A stretch of 40,612 bases of DNA. It comes from Erysipelotrichaceae bacterium (GTDB lineage Bacteria; Bacillota_I; Bacilli_A; Erysipelotrichales; Erysipelotrichaceae). Below are positions 15,156 through 22,423 of this stretch, in pieces (the stretch's first letter is position 1; each line of letters begins with the position of its first letter). The position numbers and the translations under genes are program-made. The notes below the pieces were generated by a model, which saw only the letters and a list, made by a program, of their open reading frames with translations, was not told the origin of the DNA and did not search any database. Location of the stretch: assembly GCA_013334325.1 (NCBI GenBank), contig JAAXXT010000021.1, forward strand, positions 1-40,612, read 5' to 3'.

Positions 15156-15806
15156 TTAGAAGATATAGACGAAGTAGATCAAGGCAGTAATCAAAGGTAC
15201 GAATAGATTGTCTAATCCATAAGGTGATATCGCTTCGATCAAGGTCGATAAGATAGGGATCATAAGAACCATCCATAAACTGACCACTGGTGTCGTTAAA
15301 CTGAGATACCCATACACAACGATCGCAGAGACGACCCACATCGCCAAAGATCCTTCGATCGTCTTATGACCTTTAAAGATCGTATAGGTATGTTTACCTA
15401 GAAGTTGTCCAATCAAGGCCGCAAAGCCATCCCCATAACCCATCACTAAGATCCCTAATCCTGCAGCGATCTTAAGATTAGGATCGAAGAAGAATAATTG
15501 TAGAAGGATAAATACTGAGAAGGCATAATAAACGGTGCCTAGATTACTGGTTCTGGATTTAGAGTTTAGACATGGTATCCAATTAAAGTAAGCATTTAAG
15601 ATATTAAACAAGATAAAGAAGATGGGAGTCGCCATAACGACCCAATAAGATGCCATCGTATAGGAGGCTATAAACCACCAATTGGCGGTCATAATATGGG
15701 CAAAGGTACGACTGATCTCATAAGGAAACTTCGCCAAAGACATCGCAATGACGATGACTACGACGATGTAGATGAAACCTAGACCAAGTCCAGCGAGTTC
15801 AGACAT
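15156..15806 (-). CDS. Dolichol/phytol kinase-like membrane protein (polyprenol kinase family)
   Basis: 216 residues with about seven membrane segments. Signature blocks GYGDGFAALIGQLLGKHTY, KTIEGSLAM and the C-terminal EAISPYGLDNLFVP match the CTP-dependent lipid kinase family that includes SEC59, VTE5 and bacterial polyprenol or diacylglycerol kinases. The likely reaction is CTP-dependent phosphorylation of a prenyl or lipid alcohol at the membrane; the substrate is not evident. AAGGAG precedes the ATG, and a consensus promoter (TTGCAT-17-TATAAT) overlaps the end of the upstream rlmA gene, so it can be transcribed separately. Confidence 0.82.
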   Translation of the reverse strand: MSELAGLGLGFIYIVVVIVIAMSLAKFPYEISRTFAHIMTANWWFIASYTMASYWVVMATPIFFILFNILNAYFNWIPCLNSKSRTSNLGTVYYAFSVFILLQLFFFDPNLKIAAGLGILVMGYGDGFAALIGQLLGKHTYTIFKGHKTIEGSLAMWVVSAIVVYGYLSLTTPVVSLWMVLMIPILSTLIEAISPYGLDNLFVPLITALIYFVYIF

Positions 15807-15831
15807 TGAAAGCTCCTTAGTTTGTTTTTCT

Positions 15832-15860
15832 ATTATAGACTATGTTCATGAAGCATGCAA
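15832..15860 (-). promoter_or_regulatory. Promoter of the polyprenol-kinase-like gene
   Basis: On the minus strand TTGCAT (15860-15855) and TATAAT (15837-15832) are spaced by 17 bp. The -35 lies inside the last codons of rlmA. Confidence 0.75.
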
Positions 15861-16634
15861 GAACTGAAAAATACTGATATGAAATTGAGCCAAGATGGAT
15901 AAATGATCCAAAGCTCTTACTTTATGTAAACCACTTTGAGGAGAAGTATGCGCATAAGGGGTCATATTCAAGAGATCGTTTAGGGAATCATGATCTAGAT
16001 TCATCATAAAGCTGATCTCTTTTTCTAGTATACATAAAGATTGTGGAAATTCTGTGACAGGAAGAGGATTTTCTAAGATCTTTTCATACAGTGTTTCTTT
16101 AAGCTGAAGCAGATGTTTAGGATTGGGTCTTACTAAAATAAGGTAACGACTAGAAATCCGCTGAGCTTCTTTTAGATCGAAAGGAGAAAAGATCGATAAG
16201 ACCGCATCTGTGCTTTGATCTTCTATTGGGGTCTTGGTGATGTTGGCTAAGACATAATCTATGTTTTGATTCGCTTTAGATGCGATCTTAAGGGCTGACT
16301 TAGAAAGATCTATGCCTACTACAGGGATATTAAGGGCTCTCTGTATGTGATCTGTATAATAGCCTTCTCCACATCCTAGATCGATCAAAGAGTTTATCTT
16401 AAGGGATCTAAGGAGTTCTAGTAAGGCATCGACTAAAGGATCATAGTGTCCTTGACTTAAGAAACGATGTCTAGAAAGGATCATGGCTTCTTCATCTCCA
16501 TGAGATTTAGAAGAAGAGCCTACTAAAAGATTGACATAACCAGATTTTGCTTTATCATAGGCATGGCCCTGCATACAGCAAAAACGCTTTGGTTCTTCTA
16601 GTAATTTAGTTTTACATAAGGGACAGATCAGCAT
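15846..16634 (-). CDS. rlmA: 23S rRNA (guanine-N1)-methyltransferase, RlmA family
   Basis: 262 residues. An N-terminal zinc site is formed by Cys4, Cys7, Cys20 and His24, and HAYDKAKSGYVNLL that follows is diagnostic. The S-adenosylmethionine motif DLGCGEGYYT lies at about residues 85-94. RlmA enzymes methylate N1 of G745 (Gram-negative) or G748 (Gram-positive, linked to macrolide and tylosin response) in 23S rRNA; the Gram-positive setting favours the second type. The ATG follows an extended -10 (TGATAAAAT) by six bases without a Shine-Dalgarno, so the message may be leaderless. It is divergent from the exoA-like gene. Confidence 0.9.
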   Translation of the reverse strand: MLICPLCKTKLLEEPKRFCCMQGHAYDKAKSGYVNLLVGSSSKSHGDEEAMILSRHRFLSQGHYDPLVDALLELLRSLKINSLIDLGCGEGYYTDHIQRALNIPVVGIDLSKSALKIASKANQNIDYVLANITKTPIEDQSTDAVLSIFSPFDLKEAQRISSRYLILVRPNPKHLLQLKETLYEKILENPLPVTEFPQSLCILEKEISFMMNLDHDSLNDLLNMTPYAHTSPQSGLHKVRALDHLSILAQFHISIFQFLHAS

Positions 16635-16640
16635 GACTCT

Positions 16641-16649
16641 ATTTTATCA
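16641..16649 (-). promoter_or_regulatory. Extended -10 directly before rlmA
   Basis: Minus strand TGATAAAAT ends six bases before the rlmA ATG (16634). No Shine-Dalgarno lies between, so a leaderless transcript is expected. Confidence 0.5.
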
Positions 16650-16652
16650 CAG

Positions 16653-16681
16653 ATGACAAACCCTTTGACTTTGAGTATACT
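16653..16681 (+). promoter_or_regulatory. Promoter of exodeoxyribonuclease III gene
   Basis: ATGACA (16653-16658) and TATACT (16676-16681) are spaced by 17 bp; AAGGAG then precedes the ATG at 16701. Confidence 0.6.
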
Positions 16682-16700
16682 GATACAAGGAGCGTGCTTT

Positions 16701-17450
16701 ATGAAATTTGTATCATGGAATGTCAATGGCTTAAGAGCCATCTATACTAAAGGATTTCCTGAGATCTTTGCCTCATTCGAGGCTGATTTTATTTGTCTAC
16801 AGGAAACCAAAATGCAAGAAGGACAATTAGAATTCAATCCAGAAGGCTATACTTCATACTTCAACTCAGCCGTTAAGAAAGGCTATTCTGGTACAGCCAT
16901 ATGGGCTAAACAGAAACCTCTTAATGTCTATAGAGGCATCGATATGGAAGAACATGATCAAGAAGGAAGGGTGTTGACCTTAGAGTATGATAACTTCTAT
17001 TTGGTCAACGTCTATACCCCTAACTCTCAAGATGAACTGAGAAGGTTGTCTTATCGTATGGTGTGGGAAGATGAATTTAGATTGTTTCTAATGCGTTTGG
17101 ATCAGAAAAAAGGTGTGATCTTATGTGGAGACCTTAATGTGGCTCATGAAGAGATCGACTTAAAGAATTCTAAGACCAATCGTAATAGTCCTGGCTTTAG
17201 TGATCAGGAAAGAGAAAAGATGACCCGTTTACTGAAGAGCGGTTTCATCGATACGTTTAGATCCTTGTATCCCACGAAGATTCAGTACTCTTGGTGGAGT
17301 TATCGCATGGCTGCTCGTGAAAAGGGCGTTGGTTGGAGAATCGATTATTTCGTGATCTCTGAACGATTGAAATTGGCTTTAAAAGAAGCCAAGATCCATG
17401 ATGATATATTTGGATCGGATCACTGTCCGGTCAGCATCGAGATCTTCTAA
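16701..17450 (+). CDS. exoA: Exodeoxyribonuclease III / AP endonuclease
   Basis: 249 residues, typical for ExoA/XthA of Gram-positives. Catalytic blocks of the family are present: SWNVNGLRA with the metal-site Asn, CLQETKMQE with the metal-site Glu, NVYTPNS, CGDLNVAHEEIDL with Asp and Asn, and the terminal GSDHCPVS with the Asp-His pair. It repairs abasic sites in DNA and trims 3' ends in the cytoplasm. ATG 16701 has AAGGAG eight bases upstream; an earlier ATG in frame would start before the promoter's -10. The next gene begins inside its stop (TAATG), so the two are coupled. Confidence 0.95.
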   Translation: MKFVSWNVNGLRAIYTKGFPEIFASFEADFICLQETKMQEGQLEFNPEGYTSYFNSAVKKGYSGTAIWAKQKPLNVYRGIDMEEHDQEGRVLTLEYDNFYLVNVYTPNSQDELRRLSYRMVWEDEFRLFLMRLDQKKGVILCGDLNVAHEEIDLKNSKTNRNSPGFSDQEREKMTRLLKSGFIDTFRSLYPTKIQYSWWSYRMAAREKGVGWRIDYFVISERLKLALKEAKIHDDIFGSDHCPVSIEIF

Positions 17451-18664
17451 TGCAAGACGAAAGTTATTTTGAGTTAAGAATAAGCAATACTGATCTAGAA
17501 TCCATTAAAAATACAGTGCCTTCTAAAGAACACTACTGTCCTCATTTTTTAAAGTGTGGTGGTTGTCAACTGCTCAACTGGGATTATGAAAAACAAGTTG
17601 AATGGAAAAGCAAACAAATGGTTGCCTTATGTAATGACATCCAATTGACTCCACAAGCTTTTCTAAAAGCAGATGAGATCTTTGCCTATCGTCATAAGAA
17701 TACCTATACACTAAAAGCCTTCAAGACTCAGATCTTGGGTGGTTTTTATGCGATGAATTCTAAGAGCTTGGTCACCATCAATCATTGTTTGATCCAAGAT
17801 AAGAAAGCTGAAGCTATTTTTAACTCCTTGAAACTCATCTTAAAACAACAGAAACAACAAGTTTATGAACCTGATTACGATGAAGGCTATCTTAAACACA
17901 TCGTCATCAGAGTCTCCAGTTCAACGGATGAGATCATGGTCATCTTGGTCAATGCTTCTTCTGAGTTTCCTGGAAGAAAAAACGTGGTCACTGCCTTAAG
18001 AAAAGCTCATCCTGAGATCACATCGATCTATGAGAATACCAATCCTGATCAAGGTCCTTATGTCTTATCCAATACAAATAGATTGCTATATGGAAGAGAG
18101 ACCTTGACCGATAAGATGGGTGGTTTAACCTTTCATCTAGGTCCTTCCAGCTTCTTTCAAGTTCATCCTAATCAAGCAGAGATGATGTTTAAAGAAGCAC
18201 TATCTCATCTAGATCTACGTCCTACAGATACTTTAGTGGATCTGTATTGTGGAGTAGGGGTTATGGCTTTGATGTGTGCATCTAAAGTGAAGACTGTCAT
18301 AGGCATAGAAAGCAATCCTGTTGCGGTAAAATTCGCGACGGAAAACGCAGCGCTTAATCAAATCACCAATGCGAAGTTCTATAAGAAAAAAGTAGATGAA
18401 TATATGGGAAGTGCAGAAGGGGCAGACATCGTATTGATGGATCCTCCTAGAGAAGGTGCTTCTATGGCTTTCATCAATAATCTCATCAAGATGAATCCTA
18501 GACAGATCCTGTATATCTCCTGTAATCCTTTGACTCAAGTCAGAGATCTTAAGCAATTGGCCCTACAATATAAAGTAACATGGATCCAAGGCGTAGACCT
18601 TTTTCCTCAAACCAAACACATCGAATCTTTCGCCATCCTAGAAAAAAAGGTCCGTAGACCTTAG
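17450..18664 (+). CDS. 23S rRNA (uracil-5-)-methyltransferase, RlmD/RlmCD type, TRAM-poor
   Basis: 404 residues. An iron-sulfur site is formed by Cys30, Cys36, Cys39 and Cys113. The methyltransferase domain shows DLYCGVGVMAL, MDPPREG and SCNP with the nucleophile Cys358, plus the C-terminal FPQTKHIESFAIL with the general-base Glu. These residues define the RumA/TrmA family that makes 5-methyluridine in 23S rRNA. Usual members carry an N-terminal TRAM domain of about 60 residues; only some 29 residues precede the first cysteine here. Translation is coupled to exoA by TAATG. Its stop overlaps that of the facing small gene by four bases. Confidence 0.9.
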   Translation: MQDESYFELRISNTDLESIKNTVPSKEHYCPHFLKCGGCQLLNWDYEKQVEWKSKQMVALCNDIQLTPQAFLKADEIFAYRHKNTYTLKAFKTQILGGFYAMNSKSLVTINHCLIQDKKAEAIFNSLKLILKQQKQQVYEPDYDEGYLKHIVIRVSSSTDEIMVILVNASSEFPGRKNVVTALRKAHPEITSIYENTNPDQGPYVLSNTNRLLYGRETLTDKMGGLTFHLGPSSFFQVHPNQAEMMFKEALSHLDLRPTDTLVDLYCGVGVMALMCASKVKTVIGIESNPVAVKFATENAALNQITNAKFYKKKVDEYMGSAEGADIVLMDPPREGASMAFINNLIKMNPRQILYISCNPLTQVRDLKQLALQYKVTWIQGVDLFPQTKHIESFAILEKKVRRP

Positions 18665-18957
18665 AAATGATATTTTTTTGAACTTGGATAATCTTCAGTA
18701 ACAAGGCCCCAATACAGTAAGCCACCAGATCCCAATAAGAAGAGATCACTTACTAAGATAACCAAGAATAAAGAATCTTTTAAAACTTCATATCCTACAT
18801 TAAAGAAGGTAGGAAATATCCATAAGAAATACATATTGGTTGGGGTATCATAGATCCCCGCAAGACTCAGCCTAAATAGTGCGATCAGATCGAGTTGAAG
18901 CAGTATTGCAAAAGCCAATACGACAGCAGCACATAAGAGTATCAATAGTTTTTTCAT
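18661..18957 (-). CDS. Small membrane protein, unknown function
   Basis: 98 residues with a signal-like N-terminal helix (about 2-22) and two further hydrophobic segments (about 45-58 and 62-85). I recognise no family. The gene has a strong Shine-Dalgarno (AGGAGG) and an extended -10 (TGGTATGAT) upstream, which supports expression. Its stop codon (TAA) overlaps the stop (TAG) of the convergent methyltransferase gene, leaving no space for a terminator between them. Confidence 0.65.
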   Translation of the reverse strand: MKKLLILLCAAVVLAFAILLQLDLIALFRLSLAGIYDTPTNMYFLWIFPTFFNVGYEVLKDSLFLVILVSDLFLLGSGGLLYWGLVTEDYPSSKKYHF

Positions 18958-18978
18958 AGGATCCTCCTAACTTCATTT

Positions 18979-18987
18979 ATCATACCA
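18979..18987 (-). promoter_or_regulatory. Extended -10 of the small membrane protein gene
   Basis: Minus strand TGGTATGAT, about 20 bases before the ATG at 18957. No good -35 is visible. Confidence 0.5.
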
Positions 18988-19001
18988 TGAAAAATGTATT
19001 C

Positions 19002-19027
19002 ATAAAGCACACCTAGGGGTGCTTTAT
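19002..19027. other. Perfect hairpin without T-tract
   Basis: ATAAAGCAC and GTGCTTTAT form a perfect 9-bp inverted repeat with an eight-base centre that itself contains CC-TA-GG. It lies between two divergent genes and lacks a terminator tail, so an operator or a structured leader element is possible. The rest of 18988-19181 shows no further clear feature. Confidence 0.5.
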
Positions 19028-19181
19028 AATAGAGTTGGCTATTGTTTTGGGATAAGCTACTGTACTGAAAACGGATTGGCTTACTTCAGACTCTGTATTT
19101 TTTTAATCTCCTCAAGTTTGTTTATGTCATAATTGATATTGTAATTATTGAGATTTCTAAATCAATTGGGGGATGAGATGA

Positions 19182-19652
19182 ATGAATAAAAAGAAATGGT
19201 ATTTAGTAATTATTCTTAGTTTTGTTTTGAGTTTATGTTTTCTGGTATTCTCTTCTTCTAATGGAGTATCATTCTATACAAAACAGACTTTCTACTTTAA
19301 TCATAATCAAAATATCCATCTAGATAAGATCGAATACGAACTTGTATCTATGAGATCCACTGATGAATTTGGGAGTTTTTATATTATGGAATTAAACAGT
19401 CAGAAGGATGTTCAATACCTTGAATCTTTATTTCAATTAGATTTAAACATAAATAAATACAATAGTGTTCAAGATGACACGTACTCACTGGAAGTTTTCA
19501 ATTTATTTTATGAAAAAAGTGATCTTCCATTCGAGCTGGATTGTAACTGTTATTCGTTCTATGCGATCAATGAGCGTTCAGTTGATGGTGGCTATTTATA
19601 CCAGATATTCATTTTTAATGAAAATGTTTATATTTATTTCACTTCAAGATAA
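19182..19652 (+). CDS. Membrane-anchored protein of unknown function
   Basis: 156 residues. An N-terminal hydrophobic segment (about residues 6-24) with a basic MNKKK start acts as a signal anchor; the rest is an acidic, aromatic-rich extracytoplasmic domain rich in Tyr, Phe and Asn, with two cysteines (CNC). I recognise no family. Its base composition is visibly more A+T-rich than its neighbours, which could indicate recent acquisition. GGGGGATGAGATGA before the ATG offers a purine-rich binding site. No terminator is clear after it, and the CCA-adding enzyme gene has its own -10 box. Confidence 0.65.
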   Translation: MNKKKWYLVIILSFVLSLCFLVFSSSNGVSFYTKQTFYFNHNQNIHLDKIEYELVSMRSTDEFGSFYIMELNSQKDVQYLESLFQLDLNINKYNSVQDDTYSLEVFNLFYEKSDLPFELDCNCYSFYAINERSVDGGYLYQIFIFNENVYIYFTSR

Positions 19653-19719
19653 ATAGAATCAAATAGACTTTAAATCTATGTTTTATATTCTATAGTAGAT
19701 AATTCTATAGTTTTGCTCA

Positions 19720-19728
19720 TGGTATAAT
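19720..19728 (+). promoter_or_regulatory. Extended -10 directly before cca
   Basis: TGGTATAAT ends ten bases before the ATG at 19739; an in-frame ATG at 19727 lies inside it. No Shine-Dalgarno follows, so the leader would be at most a few bases. Confidence 0.6.
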
Positions 19729-19738
19729 GAAATCAAAC

Positions 19739-20911
19739 ATGACAACATCCTTTGTTATCCCAAAATCAGCTCATCATTTAATGACCTTACTGGAAGATAA
19801 GGGTTTTGAAGTCTATATCATCGGTGGTTATGTCCGTGATCATTTGATCCATAGACCGTCCTCAGACATCGATATGGCCACCAATGCTTCTCCACTTCAA
19901 ATGATTGAGATCTTTAAAGACTATACCTTATCTAGAATAGGTGAAAAACTAGGGACGATAGGGGTAAAGATCCATAACCAATGGATAGAGATCACCACCT
20001 ATCGAAGTGAAAGCACCTCGAGTAATTTTCGTCATCCTGATGAGGTTCGCTTCATCGGTTCATTAAAAGATGATGTCTTAAGAAGAGACTTTACGATCAA
20101 TGCCTTGGCCGTCAATATCTATGGAAACCTCATCGATTATACCGATGGTTTAATTGATTTAAAGAAGAAACAGATCAAAGCGATAGGACATCCAGAAGAT
20201 CGATTCAACGAGGATGCCTTAAGACTATTAAGAGCGCTTCGTTTTTCTGCCCAATTGGGTTTTAGTATCGAAAAAGAAACCTCATTGGCGATCTTGAAAA
20301 AACAGGAACTTATTTCGACCTTACCAGTAGAGCGTATCTCTGGTGAGCTTGATAAATTGATCAGTGCTTCACAGATTCAAACCACCTTTGAGACTTATCA
20401 TGAATTACTAAGTCGATGTATCTCATTCAATACAACTCATCTTCATCAAGTTGAACGATTTGAATCTCGTGAACTAAAATATCTTAGTTTACTTGATCAT
20501 TTAAGTGCTGAAGCAATAAAAGTCGAACTTTTAAGATTGAAGATGGGGAAATCGTTTATCCAAAGGGTCTGTGATCTAAAAGGTTTAAGTGAAACCCAAA
20601 CCAAAGATCTCTATGAGATCAAGGTTCTATTGGGTCACTATGGATTTGATCTCGTTCAACAGGCACTTCAATATCAGAAATCATTAAACATTGATGGAAT
20701 CGATCCTGAGATCGCTAAGCGATGTATCTTTGAAAATGTGTGTGTCTCACTAAAGACCCTCGCCATCAATGGGGATGATCTCATGGCGATAGGACTATCT
20801 GGTAAGAAAATAAAAACGGTCCTCGATGGCTTGCTTGAAAAGGTCATGAGAGAAGAAATCAAGAATGAGAAAACATACTTATTACTGAGCGCTATTAAGG
20901 AGCTTCCTTGA
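19739..20911 (+). CDS. cca: CCA tRNA nucleotidyltransferase
   Basis: 390 residues, class II. The head domain shows GGYVRD, SSDIDMAT with the catalytic aspartates, RRDFTINALA and EDALRLLRALRF. It adds or repairs the 3'-terminal CCA of tRNA using CTP and ATP. The C-terminal half is helical and divergent, as usual. ATG 19739 is chosen because the earlier in-frame ATG at 19727 lies within the -10 box. A promoter for the next gene (TTGACT-17-TATCAT) begins in the last codons. Confidence 0.95.
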   Translation: MTTSFVIPKSAHHLMTLLEDKGFEVYIIGGYVRDHLIHRPSSDIDMATNASPLQMIEIFKDYTLSRIGEKLGTIGVKIHNQWIEITTYRSESTSSNFRHPDEVRFIGSLKDDVLRRDFTINALAVNIYGNLIDYTDGLIDLKKKQIKAIGHPEDRFNEDALRLLRALRFSAQLGFSIEKETSLAILKKQELISTLPVERISGELDKLISASQIQTTFETYHELLSRCISFNTTHLHQVERFESRELKYLSLLDHLSAEAIKVELLRLKMGKSFIQRVCDLKGLSETQTKDLYEIKVLLGHYGFDLVQQALQYQKSLNIDGIDPEIAKRCIFENVCVSLKTLAINGDDLMAIGLSGKKIKTVLDGLLEKVMREEIKNEKTYLLLSAIKELP

Positions 20912-20936
20912 CTATGAAGGATAAACTGTGTATCAT
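20908..20936 (+). promoter_or_regulatory. Promoter upstream of CNNM gene
   Basis: TTGACT (20908-20913) overlaps the cca stop; TATCAT (20931-20936) follows at 17 bp. Transcription should start near 20943, giving a leader of about 90 bases before ATG 21033. Confidence 0.65.
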
Positions 20937-20949
20937 AAGGTCATATTTT

Positions 20950-21033
20950 ATGGAGAAAAACATGAGTGATGAGGGTAGTGGCGAGCGAAGATTCGCAAAG
21001 ATGAATGATCAGATGAAATGGGGACAGGCGTAA
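20950..21033 (+). CDS. Possible 27-residue leader ORF
   Basis: An ATG at 20950 opens 27 codons that end in TAA at 21031-21033, and the last base of this stop is the first base of the next ATG (TAATG). The peptide is polar (MEKNMSDEGSGERRFAKMND). Such stop-start contact often means translational coupling, and the downstream ATG has only a poor Shine-Dalgarno of its own. It could as well be untranslated leader. No family is recognised. Confidence 0.25.
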   Translation: MEKNMSDEGSGERRFAKMNDQMKWGQA

Positions 21034-22355
21034 TGTTTCAAGTCCTATTTCTATTGGGCTTAATTGCCTTAAATGCTTTTTTCGCAGCCAGTGAAATGGC
21101 CTTTATTACCTTAAACGATAACAAGATCAAGATGATGGCAGATGAGGGAGATCCCAAGGCCATCCTTTTAGAGAAAGTCTTATCTCATCCTACAAAATTC
21201 TTATCGACCATTCAGATCGGTATTACGATGGCAGGATTCTTAGCCTCAGCTTTTGCCTCGGATAGTTTTAGTGGACCATTGGTTACTTTGATTTATCCTT
21301 ATCTACAAATTTTTACAGAAGCTACGGTACGCACTATCGTCATGGTGGTGATCACCTTGATTTTATCACTTGTATCTTTGATCTTTGGAGAGCTTGTGCC
21401 TAAGCGTGTCGCCATGAATTATTCAGAAGGCATTGCTTTTAGTGTGGTTAAAGTCATCTATTGGATATCTATCTTATTTCATCCTTTCGTTAAGTTTCTT
21501 ACCTTTAGTACCAACATCATCGTTCGTTTATTTGGGATAGATCCTAATAAGGAACCCAATGCGGTCACTGAAGAGGAGATCCGTATGATGGTGGATGTGG
21601 GAGAAGAAAAAGGATCTATTCGTGATACTGAAAAAGAGATGATCAACAACATCTTTGAATTCGATAACATCAATGTCTCTGACATCATGACCCATAGGAC
21701 CGATGTGTCTGGGATTGAACTAAATGCCTCTTTCGATGAGGTCAAAAAGATCGTCTTTGAGGAACAATACACTCGTTTTCCTGTTTATGAGGAAACCATC
21801 GATGACATCATTGGGATCCTACACGTGAAAGATCTACTTCAATTCATTGAGCATCAACAGATCATCAACTTCAATTTAAAAGCACTTTTAAGAGAACCTT
21901 ATTTCGTTCCAGAATCTAAGAAAACAGATGAATTATTTAGAGAATTACAAAAACGTAAAGTCCATATCGCGGTCGTCATTGATGAGTATGGGGGAACCGC
22001 TGGGATCATCACCATTGAAGATCTGATCGAAGAGATCGTAGGAAACATCTTCGATGAATACGATGATGAAGAGAAACAGATCCTCGTTTTGAATCATTAT
22101 ACCTTTGATGTCGAGGGAGGCATCGATCTAGAAGACCTCGATGAGGAATGTGAGCTCAATCTACCAAGTGAAGTGTTGGATGACTATGATACTTTAAGTG
22201 GTTTCTTGACGGGTTTATTAGGTCATATCCCAGAAGACAATGAGACTGTAGAGATCTCTTATCGTGATCTAAGATTCAAGATCTTAAAAGCAGAAGATAA
22301 GGTCATCGAAAAAGTACGTATCATCAAGAAAGATAAGAATCTAGAAAATCATTAA
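21033..22355 (+). CDS. CNNM/hemolysin C-type transporter with CBS pair and CorC domain
   Basis: 440 residues. An N-terminal CNNM membrane domain (about residues 1-180; [38 protein letters not shown]) is followed by two CBS domains (about 200-330; [51 protein letters not shown]) and a CorC/HlyC domain. CNNM proteins are linked to magnesium efflux or transport regulation; the older hemolysin name is misleading. ATG 21033 is used because it touches the preceding small ORF stop; a start five codons earlier is possible. A hairpin terminator follows. Confidence 0.93.
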   Translation: MFQVLFLLGLIALNAFFAASEMAFITLNDNKIKMMADEGDPKAILLEKVLSHPTKFLSTIQIGITMAGFLASAFASDSFSGPLVTLIYPYLQIFTEATVRTIVMVVITLILSLVSLIFGELVPKRVAMNYSEGIAFSVVKVIYWISILFHPFVKFLTFSTNIIVRLFGIDPNKEPNAVTEEEIRMMVDVGEEKGSIRDTEKEMINNIFEFDNINVSDIMTHRTDVSGIELNASFDEVKKIVFEEQYTRFPVYEETIDDIIGILHVKDLLQFIEHQQIINFNLKALLREPYFVPESKKTDELFRELQKRKVHIAVVIDEYGGTAGIITIEDLIEEIVGNIFDEYDDEEKQILVLNHYTFDVEGGIDLEDLDEECELNLPSEVLDDYDTLSGFLTGLLGHIPEDNETVEISYRDLRFKILKAEDKVIEKVRIIKKDKNLENH

Positions 22356-22358
22356 TCT

Positions 22359-22381
22359 AAACGGGAGACTATTCCCGTTTT
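22359..22381 (+). terminator. Terminator after CNNM gene
   Basis: AAACGGGA and TCCCGTTT pair around the loop GACTAT, followed by a short T/A stretch. The tail is modest. Confidence 0.75.
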
Positions 22382-22411
22382 ATATTATAAAGAAGAAACA
22401 TTATTATAGCG

Positions 22412-22417
22412 TATAAT
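22412..22417 (+). promoter_or_regulatory. -10 box directly before the c-di-GMP protein gene
   Basis: TATAAT ends six bases before the ATG at 22424; no Shine-Dalgarno and no clear -35. A leaderless start is likely. Confidence 0.5.
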
Positions 22418-22423
22418 GAATAT

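Noticed and set aside
20974-20988. Match to conserved 23S rRNA sequence in the CNNM leader, as an rRNA fragment
   Set aside because: Only about 15 bases agree and the flanks do not continue the rRNA; too short to call a fragment.
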